A stretch of 64,000 nucleotides of DNA from Loktanella sp. Alg231-35 (GTDB lineage: Bacteria > Pseudomonadota > Alphaproteobacteria > Rhodobacterales > Rhodobacteraceae), in NCBI RefSeq assembly GCF_900143545.1, contig NZ_FREV01000007.1, positions 124,001 to 188,000 of the forward strand, written 5' to 3'. Below the pieces are notes generated by a model that did not search any database, was not told the origin of the DNA, and saw only the letters and a list, made by a program, of their open reading frames with translations. A program made the position numbers and the translations under genes. Positions 36,453 to 45,186 of this stretch are shown piece after piece. How positions within the stretch are numbered: position 1 is the first letter of the stretch; each line of letters begins with the position of its first letter.

Positions 36453-37367
36453 ATGGACCTGTCATCAATCAACCCCATCCTCCTGCTGGCGTCCCTTATG
36501 GTGGCGGCAACTCCGATCATCCTCGCGGCCATAGGAGAATTGGTCGTGGAGCGCGCAGGCGTTCTAAATCTTGGTGTCGAGGGGATGATGATCACCGGCG
36601 CGATCTGCGGTTTCGTGGTGGCGGTGAACACCGGTTCACCCTGGCTAGGCTTTCTCGGGGCGGCGATTGGCGGGGCGCTTTTGTCGGTGATTTTTGGCGT
36701 GCTGACGCAAATTCTGCTGTCCAACCAAGTGGCTACCGGGTTGGCTTTGACGCTTTTTGGCCTCGGCCTTTCGGCACTGATGGGGCAAGGATACATCGGG
36801 ATCAAAGCACCGAGTTTCCCCGATTGGCATATCCCCCTGCTGGGTGATATTCCGGTCATAGGGCCGATCGTCTTTCAGCATGACCCGATGGTCTATGTTG
36901 GGCTTTTCATTGTCGCGGGGGTCTGGGCCTTCCTGAGATATTCGCGCGCGGGGCTGATCCTGCGTGCAGTTGGCGAAAACCATGAAGCGGCCCATGCGCT
37001 GGGCTATCACGTGGTGCGTGTGCGTATCCTTGCCATCATGTTCGGCGGGGCCTGTGCAGGGCTGGGTGGTGCCTACCTGAGCCTTGTGCGCGTACCACAA
37101 TGGACCGAAGGGATGACCGCAGGTGCAGGCTGGATCGCGCTGGCCATCGTTGTCTTTGCCAGCTGGCGGCCGGGGCGTCTTTTGCTGGGAGCTTACTTGT
37201 TTGGCGGGGTGACCGTCCTGCAACTCAACCTGCAGGCGGCGGGGGCAGCTATCGCGGTCGAGTATCTTTCTATGGCCCCCTATCTGGCCACTATCGCCGT
37301 TCTGGTTATTATGCGGGCCGGACGTGCGCCCGGATCACTGGGACAATCTTTCCATGCCTCACGCTGA
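36453..37367 (+). CDS. BMP-type ABC importer permease 2
   Basis: A 304-residue membrane protein of the same permease family as the 35157-36236 product, with ERAGVLNLGVEGMMITGA near residue 30 and the EAAHALGYHVVRVRILA coupling-helix region. It would form the heterodimeric channel with permease 1. It lies 25 bases after the small membrane protein gene and 30 bases before the binding-protein gene. Confidence 0.92.
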   Translation: MDLSSINPILLLASLMVAATPIILAAIGELVVERAGVLNLGVEGMMITGAICGFVVAVNTGSPWLGFLGAAIGGALLSVIFGVLTQILLSNQVATGLALTLFGLGLSALMGQGYIGIKAPSFPDWHIPLLGDIPVIGPIVFQHDPMVYVGLFIVAGVWAFLRYSRAGLILRAVGENHEAAHALGYHVVRVRILAIMFGGACAGLGGAYLSLVRVPQWTEGMTAGAGWIALAIVVFASWRPGRLLLGAYLFGGVTVLQLNLQAAGAAIAVEYLSMAPYLATIAVLVIMRAGRAPGSLGQSFHASR

Positions 37368-37397
37368 GGCCAATTCAAGACCACCAAGGGGATGAAA

Positions 37398-38477
37398 ATG
37401 ACAATGAAAACAATACTGGCCGGCGCCACACTCGCGCTTGGCCTTGCAACAGGGGCTGCCGCCGATGGGCACGAACCAGTAACAGTAGGATTCGTCTACG
37501 TCGGGCCAGTGGGCGACGGCGGCTGGACGTATGAGCATGATCAGGGCCGTTTGGCCGTCGAAGAAGCCTTTGGCGATAAGGTCGAGACCGTGTTCGTGGA
37601 AAGCGTGCCAGAGGGCCCCGACGCAGAGCGCGTCATGACACAGATGGCGCTGCAAGGTGCGGACCTGATCTTTACCACGTCGTTTGGCTACATGGATCAG
37701 ACCATCGCCGTGGCTGAAAAGTTCCCTGATGTCCGCTTTGAGCACGCAACCGGCTACAAGCGCGCTGACAACGTATCCACATACTCTGCGCGCTTCTATG
37801 AAGGCCGCGCCGTTCAAGGCCACATTGCCGGGCACATGACCGACAGCAATGTCGTGGGCTACATCGCATCCTTCCCCATTCCAGAGGTCATCCGGGGCAT
37901 CAATGCCGCATATATCCACGCGGCAGAAGTGAACCCTGATGTCGAGTTCAAGATCATCTGGGCCTACACATGGTTTGACCCTGCAAAGGAAGCCGAGGCT
38001 GCCTCTGTTTTGATTGAACAAGGTGCGGACGTGATCCTGCAGCACACCGATTCAACTGCGCCGCAGGCCGCCGCACAGGCGGCTGGCAATGTTGTGACAT
38101 TCGGTCAGGCCTCCGACATGGCAGAGTTTGGTCCGTTCCCACGCGTCTCATCCATCATCGACAACTGGGCGCCTTACTATGTGGCACGCACCCAAGCCGT
38201 GATCGACGGCACTTGGGAAAGCACCGACACATGGGACGGTATTGCCCCAGGTATGGTTGGCATCGGTGAGATCACAGATGCGGTTCCCGCAGAAGTGAAG
38301 GCCTCTGCTGAGGCGCTGATCGAAAGCCTGCGCTCTGGCGAATACCACGCCTTCACAGGTCCGCTGAACAAACAGGACGGTTCTGCATGGTTGGCAGCGG
38401 GCGAGACTGCCGATGACGGCACATTGGCTGGCTTGAACTTTTATGTTGAAGGAATTGATGCGGAAATCCCGCAATAA
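37398..38477 (+). CDS. BMP family (PnrA-like) substrate-binding protein
   Basis: A 359-residue periplasmic binding protein with a Sec signal peptide (MTMKTILAGATLALGLATG, cleavage near AAADG). The mature part begins VTVGFVYVGPVGDGGWTYEHD and contains FTTSFGYMDQ and ILQHTDSTAP, as in the BMP/PnrA family that binds nucleosides. I chose the ATG at 37398 because AAGGGG lies 6 bases before it; 37392 is also in frame. A strong terminator follows, closing the purine operon. It lacks a lipobox cysteine. Confidence 0.93.
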   Translation: MTMKTILAGATLALGLATGAAADGHEPVTVGFVYVGPVGDGGWTYEHDQGRLAVEEAFGDKVETVFVESVPEGPDAERVMTQMALQGADLIFTTSFGYMDQTIAVAEKFPDVRFEHATGYKRADNVSTYSARFYEGRAVQGHIAGHMTDSNVVGYIASFPIPEVIRGINAAYIHAAEVNPDVEFKIIWAYTWFDPAKEAEAASVLIEQGADVILQHTDSTAPQAAAQAAGNVVTFGQASDMAEFGPFPRVSSIIDNWAPYYVARTQAVIDGTWESTDTWDGIAPGMVGIGEITDAVPAEVKASAEALIESLRSGEYHAFTGPLNKQDGSAWLAAGETADDGTLAGLNFYVEGIDAEIPQ

Positions 38478-38500
38478 CTTCGACTGACTGATTGATTGAG

Positions 38501-38527
38501 AAGGCCCCGCTTTGGTGGGGCCTTTTT
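38501..38527 (+). terminator. Rho-independent terminator of the xdh-importer operon
   Basis: AAGGCCCC (38501-38508) and GGGGCCTT (38517-38524) form an 8-bp stem with an 8-base loop, followed directly by a T run (38523-38527). It is 24 bases after the binding-protein stop. Confidence 0.88.
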
Positions 38528-38723
38528 CGTTTTTGCGCAGCGCCCAAATTGACTTTGGACTGCGCAACTGACTAACGTCGTTTGACCACATCAAGGACAG
38601 TCTAATCTGGCGTCAAACCGAGTGTTGGCCGGATGACGACTCCGCGCTGGACTGACGTGCGCAGTGGGGCGAGGTGGCTAAAAACCCGCCGTTCACGTGA
38701 ATTCGACCAAAAGGACCAATCAT

Positions 38724-39572
38724 ATGTCTGACAGTCTTGCCCTACTTGGCGTCAAAGGCGGGCCAGCTATCCGCCCCGGCTCTCACATGCCTACGTCCAT
38801 GCTGTTGCGGCTGGCGGGTAAGACGATCCTGATTGATGCAGGGCTTGGCGTCACCCGTGGCATTTGTGACCAAGGCGTGACCCTGACTGAAATAGACCTC
38901 ATCGTGATCACCCACCTGCACTCGGATCACTACCTCGAACTTGGGCCGTTCTTTCATACCGCCTGGACGGCAGGGCTGAATCGCACGATCCCGGTGTTTG
39001 GGCCAAAGGGACTGGATGCCTATTGGGCGGGATTTCAGGACAGCATGCGCTTTGATATCGATTTGCGCGTCCGGGACGAAGGACGCTGCGATTTTGACAG
39101 CCTTGCCGATATTCAAGTCATCGATGACGTGATGACCTTTGATGACATCACGCTGCGCAGTTTGCGCAATGTGCATCCCCCAATCACCGATACTTTCGCC
39201 CTGCGGTTTGAGGCAGGCGACAAAGCCGTCGCCTTCTCTGGTGACACCGCCTATATGGACGAAATGGCGCCATTTGCGAAAGGGGCCGACCTGCTGGTGC
39301 ATGAGGCGATGCTACGTGACGGCGTCGAGGCGCTGTGCGCCCGCATGACAAACGGCGATGAACGCCTGCGCACCCATATCCTGCGCAGCCACACCGATGC
39401 CGTAGACGTGGGACGGATTGCACGGGACGCTGGGGTTAGACAACTGGCTCTCAGCCATATGGTGCCTGACGGCGATCCTGATTTCACCGATCAGCATTGG
39501 GAAGATGCCGTGCGCCAGCATTGGGACGGGCCGTTCTTTCTGGGCAAGGATGGGATGAAAATCACACTCTGA
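38724..39572 (+). CDS. MBL-fold metallo-hydrolase
   Basis: A 282-residue beta-lactamase-fold hydrolase. The metal-binding motif HLHSDHYLELG (HxHxDH), the FSGDTAYMDEM strand and the HTDAVDVGRIARD/LSHMVP end are intact, as in ribonuclease Z-like or arylsulfatase-like members. The substrate is unknown. The ATG at 38724 follows AAAAGGA; an upstream GTG at 38697 is possible. A VOC gene follows after 12 bases. Confidence 0.88.
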   Translation: MSDSLALLGVKGGPAIRPGSHMPTSMLLRLAGKTILIDAGLGVTRGICDQGVTLTEIDLIVITHLHSDHYLELGPFFHTAWTAGLNRTIPVFGPKGLDAYWAGFQDSMRFDIDLRVRDEGRCDFDSLADIQVIDDVMTFDDITLRSLRNVHPPITDTFALRFEAGDKAVAFSGDTAYMDEMAPFAKGADLLVHEAMLRDGVEALCARMTNGDERLRTHILRSHTDAVDVGRIARDAGVRQLALSHMVPDGDPDFTDQHWEDAVRQHWDGPFFLGKDGMKITL

Positions 39573-39584
39573 CGGGAGGCGAGA

Positions 39585-39956
39585 ATGATCAAGGTTTTGG
39601 GCATCGGCGGTATTTTCTTTCGGGCGAAAGACCCAAAAGCGCTGGGTCTTTGGTACGAAGAAACCTTTGGCATCAACAAAGTCACCGACAGCTATGATGA
39701 TCCGGCCTGGACGCAAGAGGCGGGCACAACCGTCTTTGCGCCTTTCAAACAAGACACCACCTATTTTGGCCGCCCTGAACAACAATGGATGATCAATTTC
39801 CGTGTGGCCGATCTGGACGCGACGGTCACAGCGCTCCGCGCCTCTCGGGTCACGGTTGAGGTCGCGGACGAACGCGAACCCAATGGGCGTTTTGCACAGC
39901 TCAAAGACCCCGAAGGCAACCCTATCGAGCTTTGGCAGGAAATGCCGCCACCCTGA
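39585..39956 (+). CDS. VOC (glyoxalase/bleomycin-resistance fold) family protein
   Basis: A 123-residue single VOC domain: GGIFFRAKDPKALGLWYEE at the start and LKDPEGNPIELWQ at the end, the usual metal-ligand-bearing strand. Members include glyoxalases, dioxygenases and antibiotic-binding proteins; this one cannot be assigned further. GGGAGG precedes the ATG. It probably shares a transcript with the upstream MBL gene. Confidence 0.87.
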   Translation: MIKVLGIGGIFFRAKDPKALGLWYEETFGINKVTDSYDDPAWTQEAGTTVFAPFKQDTTYFGRPEQQWMINFRVADLDATVTALRASRVTVEVADEREPNGRFAQLKDPEGNPIELWQEMPPP

Positions 39957-40019
39957 TTGCCCCTGCGCCCATGCCTCGCTATTGAGGGTCAAACCAAGGT
40001 CTCTAACGGAGCGTCCCTC

Positions 40020-41675
40020 ATGGCTGCCAATCAATTCGTCTACTTCATGGACGGCGTGTCCAAAACCTATCCCGGCGGCAAGAAGGTGTTCGAGAACATC
40101 CGCCTGAACTTCCTGCCCGGCGTCAAAATCGGCGTGGTCGGCGTGAACGGCACGGGTAAATCCACACTGATGCGGATCATGGCGGGGCAAGACAAGGATT
40201 TCGCAGGCGAAGCATGGGCCGCCGAAGGCGCGCGCGTAGGATATCTGCCGCAGGAACCCGAACTCGACCCCGCGCTAAGCGTACGCGAAAACGTCATGCT
40301 GGGCGTGGCCGACAAAAAGGCGATCCTTGATCGCTATAACGAAGTTGCCATGAACTACTCCGAGGAGACTGCGGATGAGATGGCACAGTTGCAAGACCAG
40401 ATCGACAGCCAGAACCTCTGGGATCTCGACGCGCAGATCGACATCAGCATGGAGGCGCTGCGCTGCCCCCCGGATGATGCTGACGTAACAACGCTGTCGG
40501 GTGGCGAAAAACGCCGCGTGGCATTGTGCCAGTTGTTGCTTGATGCGCCCGATATGCTGCTGCTCGACGAACCGACCAACCACTTGGACGCAGAAACCAT
40601 TGCGTGGCTACAACAGCACCTGATCGACTACAAAGGCACAATTCTGATCGTCACCCACGACCGGTACTTCCTTGATGCGATCACCGGCTGGATTCTTGAA
40701 CTCGACCGCGGCTCTGGCATCCCGCACGAAGGTAATTACTCTAGCTGGCTAGAGGCCAAGGCAAAGCGGCTGGAGCGCGAGGCGAAGGACGACAAATCCA
40801 AGCAGCGCACGCTCGCGCGTGAATTGGAATGGATGCAGCAGGGCGCCAAGGCGCGGCAGGCGAAATCCAAGGCCCGGATCGCGGCATATAATGAGCTCGC
40901 TGGCCAATCCGAGAAAGACAAAATCGGACGCGCCCAGATCATCATTCCTCACGGGCCACGGCTTGGCTCCAAGGTGATCGAGGTTGAGAGCCTCAAGAAA
41001 GCGATGGGTGACAAGCTGCTGATCGAAGACCTGTCGTTCAGCCTGCCCCCTGGCGGTATCGTCGGTGTCATCGGCCCTAACGGTGCTGGTAAATCCACAC
41101 TGTTTTCTATGCTCACGGGTCAAGCCGAACCCGACGAAGGCTCAGTGGAGTACGGCGATACGGTGAAACTGTCCTACGTTGACCAGTCCCGCGACGCGCT
41201 AAGCGCTGACACCACCGTCTGGGAAGAGATCAGCGGCGGGGCCGAGATTATCGAACTTGGCGATGCGTCGATGAACTCGCGCGCGTACTGCTCTGCCTTC
41301 AACTTCAAAGGCGGCGATCAGCAAAAGAAAGTCGGACTGCTGTCCGGCGGTGAACGCAACCGCGTGCATATGGCGAAACTGCTGAAATCCGGCGGCAACG
41401 TGCTGCTGCTTGACGAACCGACCAACGATCTGGATGTCGAAACACTGCGTGCGTTGGAAGACGCGCTGGTCAATTTCGCCGGTTGCGCAGTTGTGATCAG
41501 CCACGATCGCTTCTTCCTTGACCGGATCTGTACGCATATTCTGGCCTTCGAAGGGGACGCACATGTGGAATGGTTCCAAGGGGCGTTCACGGATTACGAA
41601 GAGGACAAGAAGGCGCGGCTTGGCGCTGATGCGCTGGAGCCAAAGCGGATGAAGCACAAGAAATTCGTCCGTTGA
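40020..41675 (+). CDS. ettA: Energy-dependent translational throttle protein EttA (ABC-F)
   Basis: A 551-residue ABC-F protein that binds the ribosomal E site and gates translation according to ATP/ADP. It has two ATPase domains ([32 protein letters not shown]; then [32 protein letters not shown]) joined by the charged linker rich in [12 protein letters not shown]. Start [20 protein letters not shown] is typical of EttA. GGAG lies before the ATG at 40020. Its stop overlaps the next gene (TTGA). Confidence 0.96.
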   Translation: MAANQFVYFMDGVSKTYPGGKKVFENIRLNFLPGVKIGVVGVNGTGKSTLMRIMAGQDKDFAGEAWAAEGARVGYLPQEPELDPALSVRENVMLGVADKKAILDRYNEVAMNYSEETADEMAQLQDQIDSQNLWDLDAQIDISMEALRCPPDDADVTTLSGGEKRRVALCQLLLDAPDMLLLDEPTNHLDAETIAWLQQHLIDYKGTILIVTHDRYFLDAITGWILELDRGSGIPHEGNYSSWLEAKAKRLEREAKDDKSKQRTLARELEWMQQGAKARQAKSKARIAAYNELAGQSEKDKIGRAQIIIPHGPRLGSKVIEVESLKKAMGDKLLIEDLSFSLPPGGIVGVIGPNGAGKSTLFSMLTGQAEPDEGSVEYGDTVKLSYVDQSRDALSADTTVWEEISGGAEIIELGDASMNSRAYCSAFNFKGGDQQKKVGLLSGGERNRVHMAKLLKSGGNVLLLDEPTNDLDVETLRALEDALVNFAGCAVVISHDRFFLDRICTHILAFEGDAHVEWFQGAFTDYEEDKKARLGADALEPKRMKHKKFVR

Positions 41676-42040
41676 AACGGATCGTCATCGCCGTCGGGAT
41701 CGGGCTGATTGCAGCTCTCGTCCTTTATGTTGCGGGTGTGACCACGCTGGCCGGGGCGCACCCACGTTGGGCCGATCAACTATTCTATTCCGGTGCGGGG
41801 CTGGGAACGGTCCTTGCCCTGATTGCCATTCAGTTCGCCTTTGTCCCCCGCACTATCGCGCTGAGCGTGACGGTGATCGCAGCCTATCTTGTCGCTGATT
41901 TCGGCAAAACGCGGTTTGCGGCGTCCTTTGCTGAAGATGTGGTTGCGGGGCAGATGTGGTTCTTTGGGTGGCATGTTCTGTGCATCACGATCATCGCCCA
42001 TGTTATGTCGAGCCTCTACGAGCAATTGCGATCCGCGTAA
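41672..42040 (+). CDS. Small membrane protein of unknown function
   Basis: A 122-residue protein with about four predicted membrane helices, starting with TTG in the TTGA overlap with ettA. Codon use looks normal and the hydrophobic pattern is clear ([19 protein letters not shown] at the start). I do not recognise a family. Coupling to ettA suggests co-expression only. Confidence 0.7.
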   Translation: MKRIVIAVGIGLIAALVLYVAGVTTLAGAHPRWADQLFYSGAGLGTVLALIAIQFAFVPRTIALSVTVIAAYLVADFGKTRFAASFAEDVVAGQMWFFGWHVLCITIIAHVMSSLYEQLRSA

Positions 42041-42148
42041 GGGGGCGGCGGAATGTGCTGACATCCGCCGACGATCAGCTATCACAAACTATTCACTTGC
42101 TATTCAGCGATCCAGACCCCATGTGCGGAGTGCAAACGTTACACAACT

Positions 42149-42185
42149 CGACCACTGTTTTCCCTTTCGGCTACAGTCTCTCGAT
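42149..42185 (+). promoter_or_regulatory. Conserved folded leader of the first cold-shock gene
   Basis: The segment begins CGACCACTGT (42149-42158) and ends CAGTCTCTCGAT (42174-42185). ACTGT can pair with ACAGT, and the outer CGA with TCG, around a small internal loop. The same blocks, spacing and pairing recur upstream of the second csp gene (42597-42632). It ends 67 bases before the ATG. Confidence 0.55.
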
Positions 42186-42252
42186 TTTGACGCTGACGAC
42201 GCCGAGCTGTCGCAATTTCGCGGACAGCATTGATACTAAAAGGAAAAACACG

Positions 42253-42459
42253 ATGGCTACTGGCACCGTGAAATGGTTCAACGCAACTAAAGGCTTCGGC
42301 TTTATCGCTCCTGATGGTGGATCCAAGGACGTTTTCGTTCACATCTCCGCTGTTGAGCGTTCCGGCCTGACCGGTCTGCAGGACGACCAGAAAGTAACTT
42401 TCGACGTGGAAGCAGGCCGTGATGGTCGCGAATCCGCAGTGAACCTCGCACTGGCATAA
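42253..42459 (+). CDS. Cold-shock protein, CspA family
   Basis: A 68-residue OB-fold nucleic-acid chaperone with RNP1 (KGFGFIAP) and RNP2 (VFVHISAV). AAGGA precedes the ATG at 42253; the longer frame from 41956 is not the gene. A second, closely similar csp gene lies 235 bases downstream, with a terminator between them and a shared leader element before each. Confidence 0.96.
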   Translation: MATGTVKWFNATKGFGFIAPDGGSKDVFVHISAVERSGLTGLQDDQKVTFDVEAGRDGRESAVNLALA

Positions 42460-42481
42460 GCCAACCGAGATACGATAGTGA

Positions 42482-42505
42482 CGCGCGGAAACCCGCGCGC
42501 CACTC
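42482..42505 (+). terminator. Terminator after the first cold-shock gene
   Basis: CGCGCGG (42482-42488) pairs with CCGCGCG (42493-42499) around a 4-base loop; GTG/CAC outside can extend it. A short T-rich stretch (CTCTTT) follows. It separates the two csp transcription units. Confidence 0.65.
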
Positions 42506-42596
42506 TTTCCAGATTGTTAACGATCCGGGCGCTAACCCTCCTGCTAACTTGAATTTGTTGCCAAATGTGCGATAATACGAGGGCGCGTTAATCTAT

Positions 42597-42632
42597 CGAC
42601 CACTGTCTCCTCTTACGGCCCAGTCTCTCGAT
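42597..42632 (+). promoter_or_regulatory. Conserved folded leader of the second cold-shock gene
   Basis: CGACCACTGT (42597-42606) and CAGTCTCTCGAT (42621-42632) repeat the leader of the first csp gene 448 bases upstream. Between the blocks the sequences differ, but ACTG/CAGT and CGA/TCG can still pair. The element ends 62 bases before the ATG. Confidence 0.55.
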
Positions 42633-42694
42633 CACGTTTGACTGCGCCATGCCGCTGCACTCCCGCGAGCGGAAAACATAAGGAAGACAAGGAC

Positions 42695-42904
42695 ATGGCT
42701 TCAGGCACTGTCAAGTGGTTCAACACCACCAAAGGGTATGGTTTTATCGCACCAGATGGTGGTTCAAAGGACGTTTTCGTCCATATCTCTGCTGTTGAGC
42801 GTTCCGGTCTGACCGGGCTTAAAGATGACCAAAAGGTCAACTTCGACATCGAAGCGGGCCGTGACGGACGCGAGAGCGCAATCAATCTGACGCTGGCCGA
42901 CTAA
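42695..42904 (+). CDS. Cold-shock protein, CspA family (second copy)
   Basis: A 69-residue cold-shock protein (RNP1 [11 protein letters not shown]2 VFVHISAV) that differs from the first copy at only a few positions, so the pair arose by tandem duplication. An AAGGA-rich stretch precedes the ATG at 42695. It has its own leader and its own terminator, so the two copies can be regulated separately. Confidence 0.96.
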   Translation: MASGTVKWFNTTKGYGFIAPDGGSKDVFVHISAVERSGLTGLKDDQKVNFDIEAGRDGRESAINLTLAD

Positions 42905-42950
42905 GGCAAGCCACCTGACCACCGCGATCTATTCGTTAGATTATTTTGAT

Positions 42951-42977
42951 TGGGCGCCCTTGCCGGGCGCCCAAATT
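42951..42977. terminator. Bidirectional terminator between csp and dodecin genes
   Basis: A perfect 9-bp inverted repeat (TGGGCGCCC 42951-42959; GGGCGCCCA 42965-42973) with a 5-base loop, followed by AATTTATT on the plus side and an A/T-rich flank on the minus side. It lies between convergent genes. Confidence 0.8.
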
Positions 42978-42979
42978 TA

Positions 42980-43183
42980 TTAGTCCGACAGCACGAATGT
43001 GACTTTCAGGACAACCCGGTATTCATCAACTTCGCCATCCTTCACGGTGACTTTCTGATCTGCCACCCAGGCGCCGCTGATCCCTTTGAGCGTCTTTGAC
43101 GCCCGCTTGATCCCCTGTTCAACGGCATGATCAAAGGACTTGGACGAGGATGAAATGATCTCTGTGACTTTTGCGACTGACAT
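42980..43183 (-). CDS. Dodecin family flavin-binding protein
   Basis: A 67-residue protein of the dodecin family, whose members assemble into hollow dodecamers that store flavins or CoA. The start VAKVTEIISSSSKSFDHAV and the EYRVVLKVTFVLSD end are typical. It is a single-gene unit on the minus strand. Confidence 0.92.
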   Translation of the reverse strand: MSVAKVTEIISSSSKSFDHAVEQGIKRASKTLKGISGAWVADQKVTVKDGEVDEYRVVLKVTFVLSD

Positions 43184-43227
43184 GTCAGCTCCCTTTATTG
43201 TTGTTGGTTACAGCGTCCAGCCTACTG

Positions 43228-43809
43228 CTAGCCTGCCGTCCAGTCCACATCATCGGCCTTTTCAACGTGTAGCGTTCCATCGGGAAAGGGGTTCATCAGT
43301 GCTTTCGCGACCTCTTCATCACCGGCAAGCCATATATCCACATCGCTTTGATCAAGGATCACACCCATACGGTGATGGATATCGCGGACATCCGCCGAAG
43401 GGGCACATGTCACAGTTGCAACCTGATGCACCTGCACCCCACCCGGCCCATTCCAAACGTCATAGATCGCCGCAAAGTTAAGCAGCGCGCCATCCTTTCT
43501 GGTAATCCGCCACGGCTGCTTGCGCCGTTTTTCGCCCGTCCATTCATACCAGCCACTGGCAGGCACTACCGCCCGTTTCACATCTGCAAAGGCGGATTTG
43601 TCAAAGACAGTCTCGGACCGCGCATTCACAATGGTTTCCATCACAGGCCGTCCACGCGCATTGACCCGCCCCACCGGGATTAGACCCCAGCGCATATGCC
43701 GCGCGCCTTCGGCAGTGAGCGTGATCACCTCTTGGCCCGGCGCGATATTCAACCTTGGTGGATCTGCGATCCCGCCCGTTTGCTCGGTCAAAAAGAACCG
43801 CCCCGGCAT
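43228..43809 (-). CDS. SRAP (YedK/HMCES-like) protein lacking the catalytic Cys2
   Basis: A 193-residue SOS-response-associated peptidase-fold protein. Family members use Cys2, exposed after Met1 removal, to form a thiazolidine crosslink with abasic sites in single-stranded DNA. Here the N terminus is MPGRFFLTEQ, so residue 2 is proline. Other active-site positions look intact: NARSET (Asn62), GWYEW (Glu89) and HHRMG (His145). The stretch between FFLTE and NIAPGQE is also about 10-15 residues shorter than usual. It could bind DNA without crosslinking, or have another role. No alternative start restores a cysteine. Confidence 0.88.
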   Translation of the reverse strand: MPGRFFLTEQTGGIADPPRLNIAPGQEVITLTAEGARHMRWGLIPVGRVNARGRPVMETIVNARSETVFDKSAFADVKRAVVPASGWYEWTGEKRRKQPWRITRKDGALLNFAAIYDVWNGPGGVQVHQVATVTCAPSADVRDIHHRMGVILDQSDVDIWLAGDEEVAKALMNPFPDGTLHVEKADDVDWTAG

Positions 43810-43811
43810 CG

Positions 43812-44495
43812 TTATTCAACCGCCTGCACAAGGTCCAAAACGGTTGGCCCTATGGCTGCAACGATGACGGCGACACCTTCTTTGTTCGGGTGGATGTTGT
43901 CCGCCTGCATGAACTCCGACATGCCCTCCTGCATGCCCGCCGCTGCGCGCAGACCTGACGCAAAATCCGCATAAAGTGGTACGTCATATTTTGCCGCCAG
44001 ATCGGGATACATTCCTTCAAACGCAGCCTTATACTCAAGCCCATAATTGGCCCCAACCGACAGTCCCACCAAAAGCATCCCAACCTCTGCTGCTTCCCCT
44101 GCGGCCAGAATACCGTCAAGGTTGGTGCGGCTCACTCCTGGATCTAGCCCGCGTAAATAATCGTTGCCGCCCAAGGTCACGATCATGGCATCAACATCAG
44201 GCGTCAGCGTCCAGTTCACGCGGCTCAACCCGCCCGCTGTGGTATCACCAGATACGCCCGCATTGATCACTGCAACATCCGCACCCTGTGCCTGCAACCA
44301 CGCCTCAAGCTGCGGCACAAACCCATCGCCTTGCGCCAGCCCATACCCGGCTGTCAGACTGTCCCCTAAAGCGGCCACTGTCACTGTTTCGGCCTGCACA
44401 ACGCCCGCCGTCATCAAAACCGCGATCATCAACTTGCTGCTGCGCAAAATGGCCCCATATGCAAAGGAACGCGCAAAACCAAAGGCCGCCCGCAT
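43812..44495 (-). CDS. Arylesterase / TesA-like SGNH hydrolase, secreted
   Basis: A 227-residue SGNH-fold esterase related to TesA. Block I (AALGDSLTAGYGL), the block II glycine (NAGVSGDTTAGG), block III (TLGGNDYLRG) and block V (DNIHPNKEG) are all present. A long signal peptide ends near VVQAE, so it acts in the periplasm. The ATG at 44495 overlaps the divergent ABC ATPase start in the tetranucleotide CATG; an upstream in-frame ATG at 44516 is possible. It ends 2 bases from the SRAP gene on the same strand. Confidence 0.9.
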   Translation of the reverse strand: MRAAFGFARSFAYGAILRSSKLMIAVLMTAGVVQAETVTVAALGDSLTAGYGLAQGDGFVPQLEAWLQAQGADVAVINAGVSGDTTAGGLSRVNWTLTPDVDAMIVTLGGNDYLRGLDPGVSRTNLDGILAAGEAAEVGMLLVGLSVGANYGLEYKAAFEGMYPDLAAKYDVPLYADFASGLRAAAGMQEGMSEFMQADNIHPNKEGVAVIVAAIGPTVLDLVQAVE

Positions 44496-45186
44496 GACCG
44501 AACCCGTTCTTTCCATCGCAAACGCCAATCTGTCTTTGGATGGCAATGCCGGGCGCGTTGATATCCTGCATGATATCTCGCTCAAAGTGGCGGCAGGGGA
44601 AACTCTGGGGCTGGTGGGGCCAAGCGGGTCTGGCAAATCATCGCTCCTTATGGTGATGGGCGGGTTGGAACAGGCCACCGTCGGTCAGGTCCATGCCTTG
44701 GGGCAGGATTTGACCGCGATGAACGAAGACCAGCTTGCCCTCTTTCGCAGGGATAATATGGGGGTGGTTTTCCAATCTTTCCACCTGATCCCGACAATGA
44801 CCGCCTTAGAGAACGTTGCAACCCCGCTTGAACTCGCTGGCGCGCGCGACGCATTTGACCGCGCCGAAGCTGAATTGCAGGCCATGGGTCTCGCCGACCG
44901 CATCGATCATTACCCCAGCCAAATGTCAGGTGGAGAACAACAGCGCGTAGCCCTCGCCCGCGCCTCGGCCCCCCGTCCGCGCATTCTGCTGGCAGATGAA
45001 CCCACTGGAAATCTTGATGAAACCAACGGTCAGGCGATCATTGATCTGCTATTTGATTTGCGCGACCGCCATGGTGCGACGCTGGTGATGGTCACCCATT
45101 CCAATGAACTAGCGAACCGCTGCGACCGTGTCGTCCGGCTGCGCGATGGTCGTATAGATGCGCCGATGTCAAAGGCTGCGGAATGA
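44494..45186 (+). CDS. ABC transporter ATPase, LolD/YbbA type
   Basis: A 230-residue ATPase with Walker [10 protein letters not shown], signature [14 protein letters not shown] and Walker [13 protein letters not shown]. The close relatives are the YbbA/LolD/MacB-type ATPases that work with FtsX-like permeases as mechanotransmitters rather than importers. It is coupled to a large permease gene by an ATGA overlap and divergent from a TesA-like esterase, a common pairing. Confidence 0.93.
   Translation: MTEPVLSIANANLSLDGNAGRVDILHDISLKVAAGETLGLVGPSGSGKSSLLMVMGGLEQATVGQVHALGQDLTAMNEDQLALFRRDNMGVVFQSFHLIPTMTALENVATPLELAGARDAFDRAEAELQAMGLADRIDHYPSQMSGGEQQRVALARASAPRPRILLADEPTGNLDETNGQAIIDLLFDLRDRHGATLVMVTHSNELANRCDRVVRLRDGRIDAPMSKAAE

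Noticed and set aside
42253..42904. Tandem csp genes as a recent assembly duplication
   Set aside because: The copies and their flanks differ at many positions, including terminators, so they are separate genes.
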